Below are positions 5,371 to 14,228 of a stretch of DNA of 64,000 nucleotides, one piece after another. Below the pieces are notes generated by a model. The model did not search any database, had not been told where the DNA came from, and saw only the letters and a program-made list of their open reading frames with translations. Numbering within the stretch: the first letter of the stretch is position 1; each line of letters begins with the position of its first letter. Location of the stretch: the NCBI RefSeq assembly GCF_000718005.1, contig NZ_JODV01000006.1. One strand, 5' to 3'. Made by a program: the position numbers and the translations under genes. Source of the DNA: Actinoalloteichus_B caeruleus. GTDB taxonomy: Bacteria > Actinomycetota > Actinomycetes > Mycobacteriales > Pseudonocardiaceae.

Positions 5371-7686
5371 ATGACCCACCGGGGACCGGACGAGGACATC
5401 GACGAGACCACCACCGAGGTGAGCCCCCCGAAGGAGTGGGCCGCCGGCATACCCGGCGTGCTCACCTCGGTGCGACGCGGCCTGGAACAGATGGGGCCAG
5501 GCCGCACCCTCCACACGCTGCGCCTGGTCAACCAGCGGGACGGCTTCGACTGCCCCGGCTGCGCCTGGCCCGAGCCCGGAGACGGCAGGCACACCGCCGA
5601 GTTCTGCGAGAACGGGGCCAAGGCCGTCGCCGAGGAGGCCACCCGCCGCCGGGTCACCCGGGAGTTCTTCGCCCGGCACTCGGTGTCGGACCTGGCCTCC
5701 CGCACGGACTACTGGTTGGGCCAGCAGGGACGGCTCACCGAACCGATGGTGCTCGGGGAGGGCGCCGACCACTACGAACCCATCGGGTGGGACGAGGCCT
5801 TCGCGATGGTCGCCGAGGAACTCGCCGCCCAGCCCGACCCGGACTCCGCCGTCTTCTACACCTCGGGCCGGACCAGCAACGAGGCCGCGTTCCTGTACCA
5901 ACTCCTCGTCCGCGGCCTGGGCACCAACAACCTGCCCGACTGCTCCAACATGTGCCACGAGTCCTCGGGCTCGGCCCTGACCGAGACCATCGGCGTCGGC
6001 AAGGGCTCGGTGAGCCTGGACGACATCCACCAGGCCGACCTGGTCCTGGTCGTCGGGCAGAACCCCGGCACGAACCACCCGAGGATGCTGTCGGCCCTGG
6101 AACGGGCGAAGGCCGGGGGCGCCCGGATCGTCGCGGTCAACCCGCTGCCGGAGGCGGGTCTCCTCCGCTTCCGGAACCCCCAGAACCTCCGGGGCGTGCT
6201 GGGGCGGGGGGTCGGGCTGGCCGACGAGTTCTGCCAGATCCGGATCGGTGGGGATCTCGCGCTGTTCCGCGCGGTGGGGCACCTGCTGGTGGAGCGGGAG
6301 CGGGCCGAACCCGGGTCGGTGGTCGACCGGGACTTCGTCGCCGACCACACCGAGGGGTACGAGGAGTACGCGGCGCACGTCCGGGACCTGGACTGGCCTG
6401 CCGTCCTCGCCGCCACCGGACTTCCCCGCGAGCAGATCGAACGCGTCGCCGAGCTCCTGGCGACCTCGCGCCGGACCGTCGCGTGCTGGGCGATGGGCCT
6501 GACCCAGCACCGCCAGTCGGTGGCCACCATCCGCGAACTGGTCAACCTCATGCTCCTGCGGGGCATGATCGGTCGTCCGGGTGCGGGTCTCTGCCCGGTT
6601 CGCGGCCACTCGAACGTCCAGGGCGACCGGACGATGGGTATCTGGGAGAAACCGCCCGCCGCGTTTCTGGACGCCCTGGAGCGCGAGTTCGGGTTGCCCA
6701 TGCCCCGGTCGCCTGGTCTGGACACGGTGGAGGCGATCCGCGCGATGCGCGAAGGTCGGATCGGGGTCTTCGTCGCTCTGGGCGGGAACTTCGCCGCCGC
6801 CGCTCCGGACACCGAGGTCACCGCGAGGGCGTTGCGATCCTGCGCGCTCACCGTCCAGGTCTCGACCAAGCTGAACCGTTCGCACGTGGTGACGGGCCGG
6901 CGCGCGCTCATCCTGCCGACCTTGGGCAGGACCGAACGGGACGTCCGGAACGGCGTCGACCAGTTCGTGACCGTGGAGGACTCCATGTCCTGCGTGCACG
7001 CCTCCCGGGGACGGCTCGCCCCGGCCAGCGCGCACCTGCGTTCGGAGGTCGCGATCGTCTGCGGCCTCGCCCGCGCGGTCCTCGGGCCGGACCACCCTGT
7101 CCCGTGGGAGTCGCTGGCCGAGGACTACGACCTGGTGCGGGACCGGATCGGCCGCGTGGTGCCGGGGTGCGAGGACTACAACGACAAGGTGCGGCGGCCG
7201 GACGGTTTCGTCCTGCCCCACCCGCCGAGGGACAGCCGGTCCTTCCCGACGGCCAGCGGGCGCGCCCGGTTCACCACCAACCAGCTCGACGTCCTCCGGG
7301 TGCCCCCGGGCCGGCTGCTGTTGCAGACGCTGCGCAGCCACGACCAGTACAACACCACGATCTACGGGCTCGACGACCGCTACCGGGGTGTCCGCGGCGG
7401 CCGGCGGGTGGTTCTCGTGCACCCCGACGACTGCGCCGCCCTCGGCGTCGCCGACGGCCAGCTGGTGGATCTGGTGGGTGAGTGGCGCACCGGGGACGAG
7501 CTGGTCGAACGGCGCGCCCCCGGGTTCCGGGTCGTGCCGTACCCCACCGCCGCCGGCTGCGCCGCCGCCTACTACCCCGAGACCAACGCCCTGGTGCCGC
7601 TCGACTCGGTCGCCGAGGTCTCCGGCACCCCCGCCTCGAAGTCGGTCGTCATCCGGCTCGAACCCGTGTCGGCGCGCGAGGTGTGA
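5371..7686 (+). CDS. YdeP/FdhF-like molybdopterin oxidoreductase
   Basis: A 771-aa bis-MGD oxidoreductase of the formate dehydrogenase/YdeP type. Near the N-terminus Cys61, Cys64 and Cys79 (CPGC, FCENG) could hold an iron-sulfur cluster. The block CSNMCHESSG places Cys195 where formate dehydrogenases keep their Mo-ligating Cys/Sec. Further cofactor-binding signatures are VGQNPGTNHPRM, LTQHRQS and RGHSNVQGDRTMG, and the molydopterin dinucleotide-binding domain starts near LLLQTLRSHDQYNTTIYG. ATG 5371 was chosen because the decayed copy at 11 aligns from exactly this codon; a GTG at 5353 is possible. Length fits the family. The substrate is unknown (formate or another small molecule). fdhD follows 132 bp downstream. 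Confidence 0.9.
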   Translation: MTHRGPDEDIDETTTEVSPPKEWAAGIPGVLTSVRRGLEQMGPGRTLHTLRLVNQRDGFDCPGCAWPEPGDGRHTAEFCENGAKAVAEEATRRRVTREFFARHSVSDLASRTDYWLGQQGRLTEPMVLGEGADHYEPIGWDEAFAMVAEELAAQPDPDSAVFYTSGRTSNEAAFLYQLLVRGLGTNNLPDCSNMCHESSGSALTETIGVGKGSVSLDDIHQADLVLVVGQNPGTNHPRMLSALERAKAGGARIVAVNPLPEAGLLRFRNPQNLRGVLGRGVGLADEFCQIRIGGDLALFRAVGHLLVERERAEPGSVVDRDFVADHTEGYEEYAAHVRDLDWPAVLAATGLPREQIERVAELLATSRRTVACWAMGLTQHRQSVATIRELVNLMLLRGMIGRPGAGLCPVRGHSNVQGDRTMGIWEKPPAAFLDALEREFGLPMPRSPGLDTVEAIRAMREGRIGVFVALGGNFAAAAPDTEVTARALRSCALTVQVSTKLNRSHVVTGRRALILPTLGRTERDVRNGVDQFVTVEDSMSCVHASRGRLAPASAHLRSEVAIVCGLARAVLGPDHPVPWESLAEDYDLVRDRIGRVVPGCEDYNDKVRRPDGFVLPHPPRDSRSFPTASGRARFTTNQLDVLRVPPGRLLLQTLRSHDQYNTTIYGLDDRYRGVRGGRRVVLVHPDDCAALGVADGQLVDLVGEWRTGDELVERRAPGFRVVPYPTAAGCAAAYYPETNALVPLDSVAEVSGTPASKSVVIRLEPVSAREV

Positions 7687-7818
7687 TCCGTGGGTCGCCG
7701 CCGAGCCACCGGGCGCGCGCCGTGACTCGCTGGTCGCGGGCACGAAGGCGGCGCCTGATCCGCTCCGTGGGCCAGACTGGTGTGCCGTGGAGGATCGTCG
7801 AGCGACGGAGGAGCGGAC

Positions 7819-8667
7819 ATGGGGCGAGTGACCGTGCGCAGGCCGGTGCTGAAGGTGTCGCCGGCGGGTGCCCGGCGGCGTCCGGACGCCCTGGCCGCCG
7901 AGGAGCCCCTGGAGCTGCGGGTCGGCGGCGGGGCCCTCGCGGTGACGATGCGGACGCCGGGGCACGACGTCGAGCTGGCGCACGGTTTCCTGCTCACCGA
8001 GGGGGTGATCGGGTCCCGGGAGGACGTGGCGAGCGCCCGGTACTGCGACGCGGCCGGCCCCGACGGTCGCAACACCTACAACGTCCTGGACCTCACCCTG
8101 GCCGAGGGCGTCCCGGCACCCGACCACGGCGTGGAGCGGAACTTCTACACGACCTCCTCCTGCGGGGTGTGCGGCAAGGCCGCGCTGGACGCCATCCGGC
8201 TGCGCACCCGGTTCGGCCCGGAGGGCGACGAGGTGCGCGTCGACGTGTCCGTGCTGACCTCACTGCCGGACACGCTGCGGGCCGCCCAACGCGTCTTCGA
8301 CTCCACGGGTGGTCTGCACGCCGCCGGGCTGTTCACCTCCGAGGGCACGCTGGTGGTGTGCCGGGAGGACGTGGGACGGCACAACGCGGTGGACAAGGTG
8401 CTCGGCTGGGCGTTGCTGGAGGGACGGGTGCCCGCCCGGGGCCAGGTCCTGATGGTCTCGGGTCGGGCCTCGTTCGAACTGGTGCAGAAGGCGGCGATGG
8501 CGGGCGTGCCGGTGTTGGCCGCGGTGTCCGCACCGTCCTCACTGGCCGTCGATCTCGCCACCGAACAGGGGATGACCCTGGTGGGCTTCCTCCGGGGGCC
8601 GTCCATGAACGTCTACAGCGCCGCGCACCGCCTGACCGGCACGACGGCGGTACCCCCGTCCGAGTGA
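7819..8667 (+). CDS. fdhD: Formate dehydrogenase accessory sulfurtransferase FdhD
   Basis: FdhD transfers sulfur from a cysteine desulfurase to the Mo-bis-MGD cofactor, activating formate-dehydrogenase-type enzymes. The 282-aa protein has the family landmarks: ELAHGFLLTEGVI, the active-site loop SSCGVCGK (about 113-120), GLHAAGLF, CREDVGRHNAVDK and the end block GFLRG..MNVYS. The ATG at 7819 has GACGGAGGAG upstream. Its position directly after the YdeP-like oxidoreductase gives the obvious client. Molybdate uptake genes (modABC) lie 24 kb away in this window. Confidence 0.96.
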   Translation: MGRVTVRRPVLKVSPAGARRRPDALAAEEPLELRVGGGALAVTMRTPGHDVELAHGFLLTEGVIGSREDVASARYCDAAGPDGRNTYNVLDLTLAEGVPAPDHGVERNFYTTSSCGVCGKAALDAIRLRTRFGPEGDEVRVDVSVLTSLPDTLRAAQRVFDSTGGLHAAGLFTSEGTLVVCREDVGRHNAVDKVLGWALLEGRVPARGQVLMVSGRASFELVQKAAMAGVPVLAAVSAPSSLAVDLATEQGMTLVGFLRGPSMNVYSAAHRLTGTTAVPPSE

Positions 8668-8732
8668 GCGCTCAGTAGCGATCATCACAGACCTCCCGCA
8701 CCGTGAATCGGGCAGGATTTCTCCCGGAACAC

Positions 8733-8754
8733 GATCACGTAGCTACATGTGATC
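8733..8754. promoter_or_regulatory. Inverted repeat upstream of secreted hydrolase gene
   Basis: GATCAC and GTGATC flank a 10-nt core that itself contains GTAGCTAC. The repeat lies about 60 bp upstream of the hydrolase start at 8815, in the fdhD-hydrolase gap. It could be an operator; nothing else supports this. Confidence 0.3.
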
Positions 8755-8814
8755 AGCACGCGACCTGATCGTTACCTCGCTCAGGTGGCGCGTGCCACGG
8801 ACGGAGGTCGCCAC

Positions 8815-9783
8815 ATGGGGAAGCACCGACTCATCCGACAGTCCCGCTCCATGGACAGGCGAACGGTCCTCGCGGCGGGCGGTGCCCTCGGTGGCAGCCT
8901 CGCCGCAATGCTGTTCTCCTTCACGCAGGGAATCTCCCAGGCCAGCTCCCGCAACCAGGTCGGCATCCCCTCCGGGTTGGACCCGATGCCGCCCCTGGAC
9001 ACGATGCCGACGGCCCCCGCGCCGGCACCCGGCACGGACTGGCGGCAGGCCGGCCCGCCGGAGACGGTCATCGACGAGGTGCACTCCTACTTCCGGGGGA
9101 GGACGGTCGAGCTCCTGACGGTCCGACCCGCCGGCGAGCTGCCCAGGTCGACGCCGGTGTGCCTGGTGCTCCACGGCAGGAACGGCAACGCCCGCCACCC
9201 CGGGTTCACCACGCTGCCCCAGGCGCTCGGCGACGCCATCGCGGCCGGCGCGGTCCCGCCCTACGCCTTCGCCCTGGTCGACGGTGGCAACAGCTACTGG
9301 CACGAGCACGAGCGGGGAGACGACCCGATGGGAATGCTCCTGGAGGAGGTCCCCCGCTGGCTGGCCCGGCGGGGGCTCGGCGGCCCCAGCGGCCAGCCGG
9401 CGGCGGTGGCCGGGGTGTCGATGGGTGGCTTCGGTGCCCTGCTCTACGCCCGGCGGCGCAACGAGCGCCGCCGACCTGTCCGGGCCTGCGCGACCCTCGC
9501 CCCCGCCCTCATCACCACCTGGGAGGAGATGAAGCTGCGCAACGCCTTCCACGACGAGGCGGACTGGGCGTCGATGGACCCGCTGCGGCACATCGACAAG
9601 CTCGGCACCGTCCCCAACGGGATCTGGTGCGGCACCGAGGACCAGTTCATCGAGGGGGCCCGGCTGTTCACCGCCGCCGCCAAACCGGAGATCAGCTCGC
9701 TCTCCCCTGGCGGCCACAGCCTCGAGTACTTCAACGGGTCGCTGCCGGCGATGGTCCGCTTCCTCGGCCGGCACCTCGGCTGA
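8815..9783 (+). CDS. Exported alpha/beta-hydrolase (esterase family)
   Basis: The 322-aa protein starts at ATG 8815, seven bases after GGAGGT. The N-terminus carries a Tat-like signal: MDRRTVLAAGGALGG followed by a hydrophobic stretch. The mature part has the alpha/beta-hydrolase layout of the esterase D/mycolyltransferase-like group: oxyanion strand VCLVLHGRNGN, nucleophile elbow GVSMGGFG, a late Asp in the IWCGTEDQF region and His in SPGGHSLEYF. The substrate is unknown. It probably acts outside the cell on an ester. A hairpin at 9784 ends the transcript. Confidence 0.8.
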   Translation: MGKHRLIRQSRSMDRRTVLAAGGALGGSLAAMLFSFTQGISQASSRNQVGIPSGLDPMPPLDTMPTAPAPAPGTDWRQAGPPETVIDEVHSYFRGRTVELLTVRPAGELPRSTPVCLVLHGRNGNARHPGFTTLPQALGDAIAAGAVPPYAFALVDGGNSYWHEHERGDDPMGMLLEEVPRWLARRGLGGPSGQPAAVAGVSMGGFGALLYARRRNERRRPVRACATLAPALITTWEEMKLRNAFHDEADWASMDPLRHIDKLGTVPNGIWCGTEDQFIEGARLFTAAAKPEISSLSPGGHSLEYFNGSLPAMVRFLGRHLG

Positions 9784-9809
9784 CCCGCCGCCGGCGCGAA
9801 CCGGCGGGG
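9784..9809 (+). terminator. Hairpin between convergent hydrolase genes
   Basis: CCCGCCG at 9784-9790 pairs with CGGCGGG at 9802-9808, with additional GC pairing inside. It lies right after the stop of the exported hydrolase and before the end of the converging gene at 9850. Confidence 0.5.
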
Positions 9810-9849
9810 TGCTCGGACACCGACCACCCCGCCGCCGCCCCGCTGCCCC

Positions 9850-10503
9850 TCAACGGCGGGCGTCGAGGACGTCCCGGTGGTGCAGGGCCCCCAGGTCGGC
9901 GGGAGGACCCGGGTTCCCGGCCGCCGCCACGGACTCCGCCCTCGGGTCCAGCGCCCACTCCAACGCACCGGGCCACGGCCCGTACCCGGACTCGGCGTCC
10001 AGGTGCCCCGCGTCCGGCACCACGTCAAGCCCGATGCGCAGCGCCCGCGCCCACTCCTCCGACTCGCGGACCGGCGCGATCGGGTCGTCCGAACCGCACA
10101 CCATCCGCGTGATCCCGGCGGCGCGTCGCAGGCTCCAGCTGTGCGGGGGCGGCGGCCGGAGGCCGACGAGGTCGGGGTGGTTCCACCCTCGGCCGGGGAG
10201 ACCGGCCAACAGGACCCGGTCCACCCGCCGGTCCCGCCCGCCCAGCGTCGCCGCGTGGTGCAACCACAGCGTCGCGCCGACGCAGTGGGCCAGCACGACG
10301 AGCTCGTCGCCCCGGGGTACCGAGGCCAACCGGTCGCGGAGCACCGGTAGCCAGGACCGCAGCACGGGGGTGCCCGGCGACGGGAACCGGGGGAAGTGGA
10401 CCTGCCAGCCGAGATGGCGCAACTCGGCGGACAACCAGAGCTGCCAGTGGCCCCGGGTGGGGCTCTGCCAGCCGTGCACCAACAGGACATGACGATCGGA
10501 CAT
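9850..10503 (-). CDS. RBBP9/YdeN-type alpha/beta-hydrolase with Cys in nucleophile position
   Basis: A 217-aa protein of the RBBP9/YdeN serine hydrolase family. It starts with VLLVHGWQSPTRGHWQ, contains HFPRFPSPGTP, and ends with an Asp/His pair (CGSDDPIAP and DAGHLDAESGYGPWP). The nucleophile elbow reads VLAHCVGA: residue 74 is Cys where the family normally has Ser (HSLG). The DNA codon is TGC, so this is not a translation ambiguity. A Cys nucleophile would still be compatible with thioester or ester chemistry, or the protein may be catalytically altered. The family is of uncertain biological role. Confidence 0.82.
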   Translation of the reverse strand: MSDRHVLLVHGWQSPTRGHWQLWLSAELRHLGWQVHFPRFPSPGTPVLRSWLPVLRDRLASVPRGDELVVLAHCVGATLWLHHAATLGGRDRRVDRVLLAGLPGRGWNHPDLVGLRPPPPHSWSLRRAAGITRMVCGSDDPIAPVRESEEWARALRIGLDVVPDAGHLDAESGYGPWPGALEWALDPRAESVAAAGNPGPPADLGALHHRDVLDARR

Positions 10504-10635
10504 CCCCGGGACTCCCCTCGGTCATCACCTGACCGCCCTCGCGGCACCCCGTCGGTGATACCCCGAGCACCGGCGCCCGGTCCCGCGCACACGCCCGACC
10601 CACGCGGGCCATCACCCGAAAGAGCGGCGGCCGGC

Positions 10636-11934
10636 TCAGGCCCCGAGGTGGCGTCGGAGGAAGCGCAGGCTCGCCTCCCAGCCCGCCCGGTCCGCCGAGG
10701 CCGTGCCGGCCGCCGACCCGCCCGACACCAGGTTCTCGTTCCACGCGGCCGTGGTGGGGACCAACGGGGGCCGGAGGAAGTGACCGGCGTCGGGGAACAC
10801 GATGTTCTCGTCCTCCTCCCCGACGCCGTGGGCGTCCCGCCGGTGCAGGATGGTGGCCGCCATGTCGGGCGCGGGCCACAGCTGGTCGTCCTCCCCGCTG
10901 ATCAGCAGCAGCGGGCACCGCACCCGCTCCACCGGTATCCGGGCGGCGGACACGGCGGTGTAGTCCCGCAGCCCCGCCGCGTAGGAGGACCGCAGGTGCA
11001 GGGCGGACGGACGGGGGTAGCGGGTCACCCTGTCCCGGATCGCGTGCGCCAACATCTCGGGCAGCAGCCGGTTGGCGTGCACCCGCACCCAGGGCAGCGG
11101 CTCCCCCCGGTGGGACCAGGAGGACGTTCGGATCGACGGCCCCTCACCGGAGGAGGCCTGCCAGATGACGCTGCTCGGGGAGATGGCCACCACGCAGCGC
11201 ACTGGTTCGTGGTCGGTGAGCGCGAGGGCCGCGAACGCGCCCTCGGTGCCCACCGACGACGCGTACACCCCCACCCTGTCCGCCGCCACCCGGGGCTGCC
11301 TGGCGAGGACGGACAGCCCGGTGGTGACCACCTCCACCGGGATCTCCACCAGGTGCGGCGGGCCCGGGCCGTTGGGCAGGTAGTCGACGACGGCCGCGAC
11401 GTACCCGTGCGAGGCGAGCAGGGCGGCCCGGGGCTGGATCGCCGCCTCTCCCGCGAACCCCGGCACCACGAGCACCCCGGGAGCAGGCTCGTCGCCGGCA
11501 GGGGTGAAGACGGTCAGCCGAACCCCGTTGTCGTCTAGTTCGCGCCGCTCCACCCCGTCGGCGGCCCACCGCCGTCGGATCCACCGGGTCTCCGTGACGC
11601 GCCCCGCCTGCGCGACGACCCGGTAGTCGAGCCAGTCGGCGCTGGAGACGAAGTCGGTCGGGGCTGTGCCCCGGTTCGTGAAGGACATGGACCACCACGG
11701 GCCCGTCGGGTCGACCCCCTCGTAGGTCCCGACGAGAGGTTCGTCCCTGGCGGTGTCCACGAGTCCGGACACGTCCGCGCCGAAGGTGTTCAGGGAGCCC
11801 CAGTCATGCCCCGCCGCGTCGGTGACGCTCACCTCGAGCTTCACTCCGACGTGGGGGTTGGCCCGTACCCGCACCGCCGGGCAGCGGTCGACCAGCCCGT
11901 CGAGCGGGTCGATCTCCAACTCCATGCGGACCAA
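10636..11934 (-). CDS. Acyl-CoA thioesterase/BAAT-type hydrolase
   Basis: A 432-aa two-domain protein. The N-terminal beta-sandwich (about 1-125, acyl-CoA thioester hydrolase/BAAT N-terminal type) includes DPLDGLVDRCPAVRV and GPWWSMSF. The C-terminal alpha/beta-hydrolase (about 150-432) has PGVLVVPGFAGEA, the nucleophile elbow GVYASSVGTEGAFA, an Asp in ISGEDDQLWPA and a His in DAGHFLRPP. Family members hydrolyse or transfer acyl-CoA esters; the nucleophile here appears to be Ser. It stands upstream of clpX on the same strand but with a 180-bp gap to the clpX end, so it is likely its own unit. The physiological acyl substrate cannot be read from sequence. Confidence 0.82.
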   Translation of the reverse strand: MVRMELEIDPLDGLVDRCPAVRVRANPHVGVKLEVSVTDAAGHDWGSLNTFGADVSGLVDTARDEPLVGTYEGVDPTGPWWSMSFTNRGTAPTDFVSSADWLDYRVVAQAGRVTETRWIRRRWAADGVERRELDDNGVRLTVFTPAGDEPAPGVLVVPGFAGEAAIQPRAALLASHGYVAAVVDYLPNGPGPPHLVEIPVEVVTTGLSVLARQPRVAADRVGVYASSVGTEGAFAALALTDHEPVRCVVAISPSSVIWQASSGEGPSIRTSSWSHRGEPLPWVRVHANRLLPEMLAHAIRDRVTRYPRPSALHLRSSYAAGLRDYTAVSAARIPVERVRCPLLLISGEDDQLWPAPDMAATILHRRDAHGVGEEDENIVFPDAGHFLRPPLVPTTAAWNENLVSGGSAAGTASADRAGWEASLRFLRRHLGA

Positions 11935-12114
11935 CCTCCGCGCTGAGGTAGCGCGTGTGCGCCACCTGCCGCCCCGGCACCGGTCAGGCCCGGTGGAAGG
12001 GGCCTCCGGCCCCTCCCACGGCGCCCGCGGCGGTCACGCTCCCGACCACACCGTGACGATAGTGCCGGTGCCGCCACCGCGCTCCTCACCGCGCGGAATT
12101 CCCTCAACCGAGGG

Positions 12115-13392
12115 TCACGCGCTCTTCTCCCGGCGCTCCCGACGGGAGGGCTGCCGCGCCACGATCGTCGGGTTCACGTTCTCCCGGACGGTCTGCTCGG
12201 TGATGACGACCTTCGCGACGTCACTGCGGCTGGGGATGTCGTACATCACGGGTTGGAGGACCTCCTCCATGATCGCCCGCAGCCCCCGGGCCCCCGTTCC
12301 GCGCAGGATCGCCTGGTCGGCGATGGCCTCCATCGCGGTGTGGGTGAACTCCAGCTCCACGCCGTCCATGTCGAACAGCTTGTTGTACTGCTTCACCAGG
12401 GAGTTCCGCGGTTCGGTGAGGATCTGGACCAGCGACTCCTTGTCGAGGTTCGTCACGCTCGCCACCAACGGCAGCCGGCCGATGAACTCGGGGATCAGAC
12501 CGAACTTGATGAGGTCCTCGGGGAGGACGTCCCGGAAGAAGTCGGTCTTGTCGATCTCGACCTTCGACCGCACCTCGGCCCCGAAACCCAGACCGCGCTT
12601 GCCCACCCTGTCCTGGATGATCTTGTCCAGCCCGGCGAACGCGCCGGCGACGATGAACAGCACGTTCGTCGTGTCGATCTGGATGAACTCCTGGTGCGGG
12701 TGCTTGCGGCCTCCCTGCGGGGGGACGCTGGCGGTGGTGCCCTCCAGGATCTTCAACAGGGCCTGCTGCACGCCCTCGCCGGAGACGTCCCGCGTGATCG
12801 ACGGGTTCTCGCTCTTCCTGGCGATCTTGTCGACTTCGTCGATGTAGATGATGCCCGTCTCGGCGCGCTTGACGTCGTAGTCGGCGGCCTGGATGAGCTT
12901 CAACAGGATGTTCTCGACGTCCTCGCCCACGTACCCGGCCTCGGTGAGCGCCGTGGCGTCGGCGATGGCGAAGGGCACGTTGAGCATCTTGGCCAGCGTC
13001 TGGGCCAGGTAGGTCTTGCCACACCCGGTCGGGCCGAGCAGCAGGATGTTCGACTTGGCCAGTTCGACGTTGTCGTGGCCGTCCCGGCCCCGGTCACCGG
13101 CCTGGATGCGCTTGTAGTGGTTGTACACCGCCACCGACAGGGTGCGCTTCGCGTCGTCCTGACCGATGACGTACTGGTCGAGGAACTCGTGGATCTCCGC
13201 CGGCTTGGGCAGCTCGTCGAGCTTGACGTCACCCGCCTCGGCGAGTTCCTCCTCGATGATCTCGTTGCAGAGGTCGATGCACTCATCGCAGATGTAAACG
13301 CCAGGTCCGGCGATGAGTTTTTTCACCTGCTTCTGGCTCTTCCCGCAGAATGAACACTTGAGCAGGTCGCCGCCGTCACCAATACGCGCCAT
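12115..13392 (-). CDS. clpX: ATP-dependent Clp protease unfoldase ClpX
   Basis: Hexameric AAA+ unfoldase that feeds substrates to the ClpP1P2 chamber. The 425-aa sequence has the N-terminal zinc-binding domain (CSFCGK and CDECIDLC, about 15-40), Walker A GPTGCGKT, Walker B IIYIDEVDKIA, the pore-1 GYVGED segment, a sensor R-finger region GLGFGAE, the ClpP-contacting IGF-equivalent loop around RVGKRGLGFG, and the C-terminal small domain (GTGARGLRAIMEE). Length is normal for actinobacteria. It follows clpP1-clpP2 in the same direction, separated by 153 bp with a hairpin at 13506. Confidence 0.98.
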   Translation of the reverse strand: MARIGDGGDLLKCSFCGKSQKQVKKLIAGPGVYICDECIDLCNEIIEEELAEAGDVKLDELPKPAEIHEFLDQYVIGQDDAKRTLSVAVYNHYKRIQAGDRGRDGHDNVELAKSNILLLGPTGCGKTYLAQTLAKMLNVPFAIADATALTEAGYVGEDVENILLKLIQAADYDVKRAETGIIYIDEVDKIARKSENPSITRDVSGEGVQQALLKILEGTTASVPPQGGRKHPHQEFIQIDTTNVLFIVAGAFAGLDKIIQDRVGKRGLGFGAEVRSKVEIDKTDFFRDVLPEDLIKFGLIPEFIGRLPLVASVTNLDKESLVQILTEPRNSLVKQYNKLFDMDGVELEFTHTAMEAIADQAILRGTGARGLRAIMEEVLQPVMYDIPSRSDVAKVVITEQTVRENVNPTIVARQPSRRERREKSA

Positions 13393-13505
13393 GGCCGCTG
13401 ACCTCTGTCCCCTCCGGCGCCCCCCTGGGGTGCGCCTGGCTGTCTACGTTCCCGACGGTACCTTTCCGAACCCGTACAACGGGAGCACAACCCTGCCCGG
13501 TGTGC

Positions 13506-13537
13506 GCCGAGCGCGCCGGCACCCCGGCGCACTCGGC
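13506..13537 (-). terminator. Hairpin between clpP2 and clpX
   Basis: GCCGAG and GCGCCGG pair with CCGGCGC and CTCGGC around a CACC loop, with one mismatch between the two stem halves. No long U-run follows. It may terminate or attenuate clpP1-clpP2 transcription before clpX, which agrees with separate expression of clpX in related genera. Confidence 0.55.
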
Positions 13538-13545
13538 GTGTCGGA

Positions 13546-14181
13546 TCAGCTCCGGGACAACTTCCGGTAGGGCAGCACCTCGTCCACGATGCCGTACTCG
13601 AGGGCCTCCTGCGCGGTGAGGATCTTGTCGCGCTCGACGTCCTCTCGGACCTGCTCGGCGCTCCGGTTGGTGTGCCGGGCCAGCGTCTCCTCCATCAGGG
13701 CGCGAACCCGCTGGATCTCGTTGGCCTGGATCTCCAGGTCCGAGACCTGGCCGTACGCGCCCTCCATCGCCGGCTGGTGGATGAGCACCCGGGCGTTGGG
13801 CAGGGCGAGCCGCTTGCCGGGGGTACCCGCCGCCAGCAGCACGGCCGCGGCCGAGGAGGCCTGGCCGAGGCAGGTCGTCTGGATGTCCGGACGGACGTAC
13901 TGCATCGTGTCGTAGATCGCCATCAGCGAGGTGAACGACCCGCCGGGCGAGTTGATGTACATCGTGATGTCCCGGTCCGGGTCGTTGCCCTCCAGGACCA
14001 GCAGCTGGGCCATCAGGTCGTTCGCCGCGATGTCGTCGACCTGTGAGCCGAGGAACAGGATGCGCTCCTCGAACAGCTTGTTGTACGGGGTCATCTCCCG
14101 CACGCCGTAGCTGGTCTGCTCGGTGAACGACGGCAGCACGTAACGGGACGTGGGTTGGTGCAGTTCACGCACGGGTGTCAC
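13546..14181 (-). CDS. clpP2: ATP-dependent Clp protease proteolytic subunit ClpP2
   Basis: A 211-aa serine peptidase subunit. INSPGGSFTSLMAIYDTM is the oxyanion segment, the nucleophile Ser lies in LGQASSAAAVLLAAG, the His in VLIHQP, and the Asp follows in the ERDKILTAQEALEYG region. In actinobacteria ClpP1 and ClpP2 each form a heptamer, and both rings together make the active protease; ClpX or ClpC1 docks mainly on ClpP2. The gene lies 47 bp downstream of clpP1 in one operon. Confidence 0.97.
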   Translation of the reverse strand: MTPVRELHQPTSRYVLPSFTEQTSYGVREMTPYNKLFEERILFLGSQVDDIAANDLMAQLLVLEGNDPDRDITMYINSPGGSFTSLMAIYDTMQYVRPDIQTTCLGQASSAAAVLLAAGTPGKRLALPNARVLIHQPAMEGAYGQVSDLEIQANEIQRVRALMEETLARHTNRSAEQVREDVERDKILTAQEALEYGIVDEVLPYRKLSRS

Positions 14182-14228
14182 TCCTTGTGATCAGCCTGGG
14201 AGCGCTGGGTGTCGGTGGTTGGTCGGGC

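Noticed and set aside
4921..8127. A 1068-codon minus-strand open frame over the oxidoreductase and fdhD
   Set aside because: It is a shadow of two well-supported genes in GC-rich DNA; its residue composition is Arg/Gly/Pro/His-biased and has no domain.
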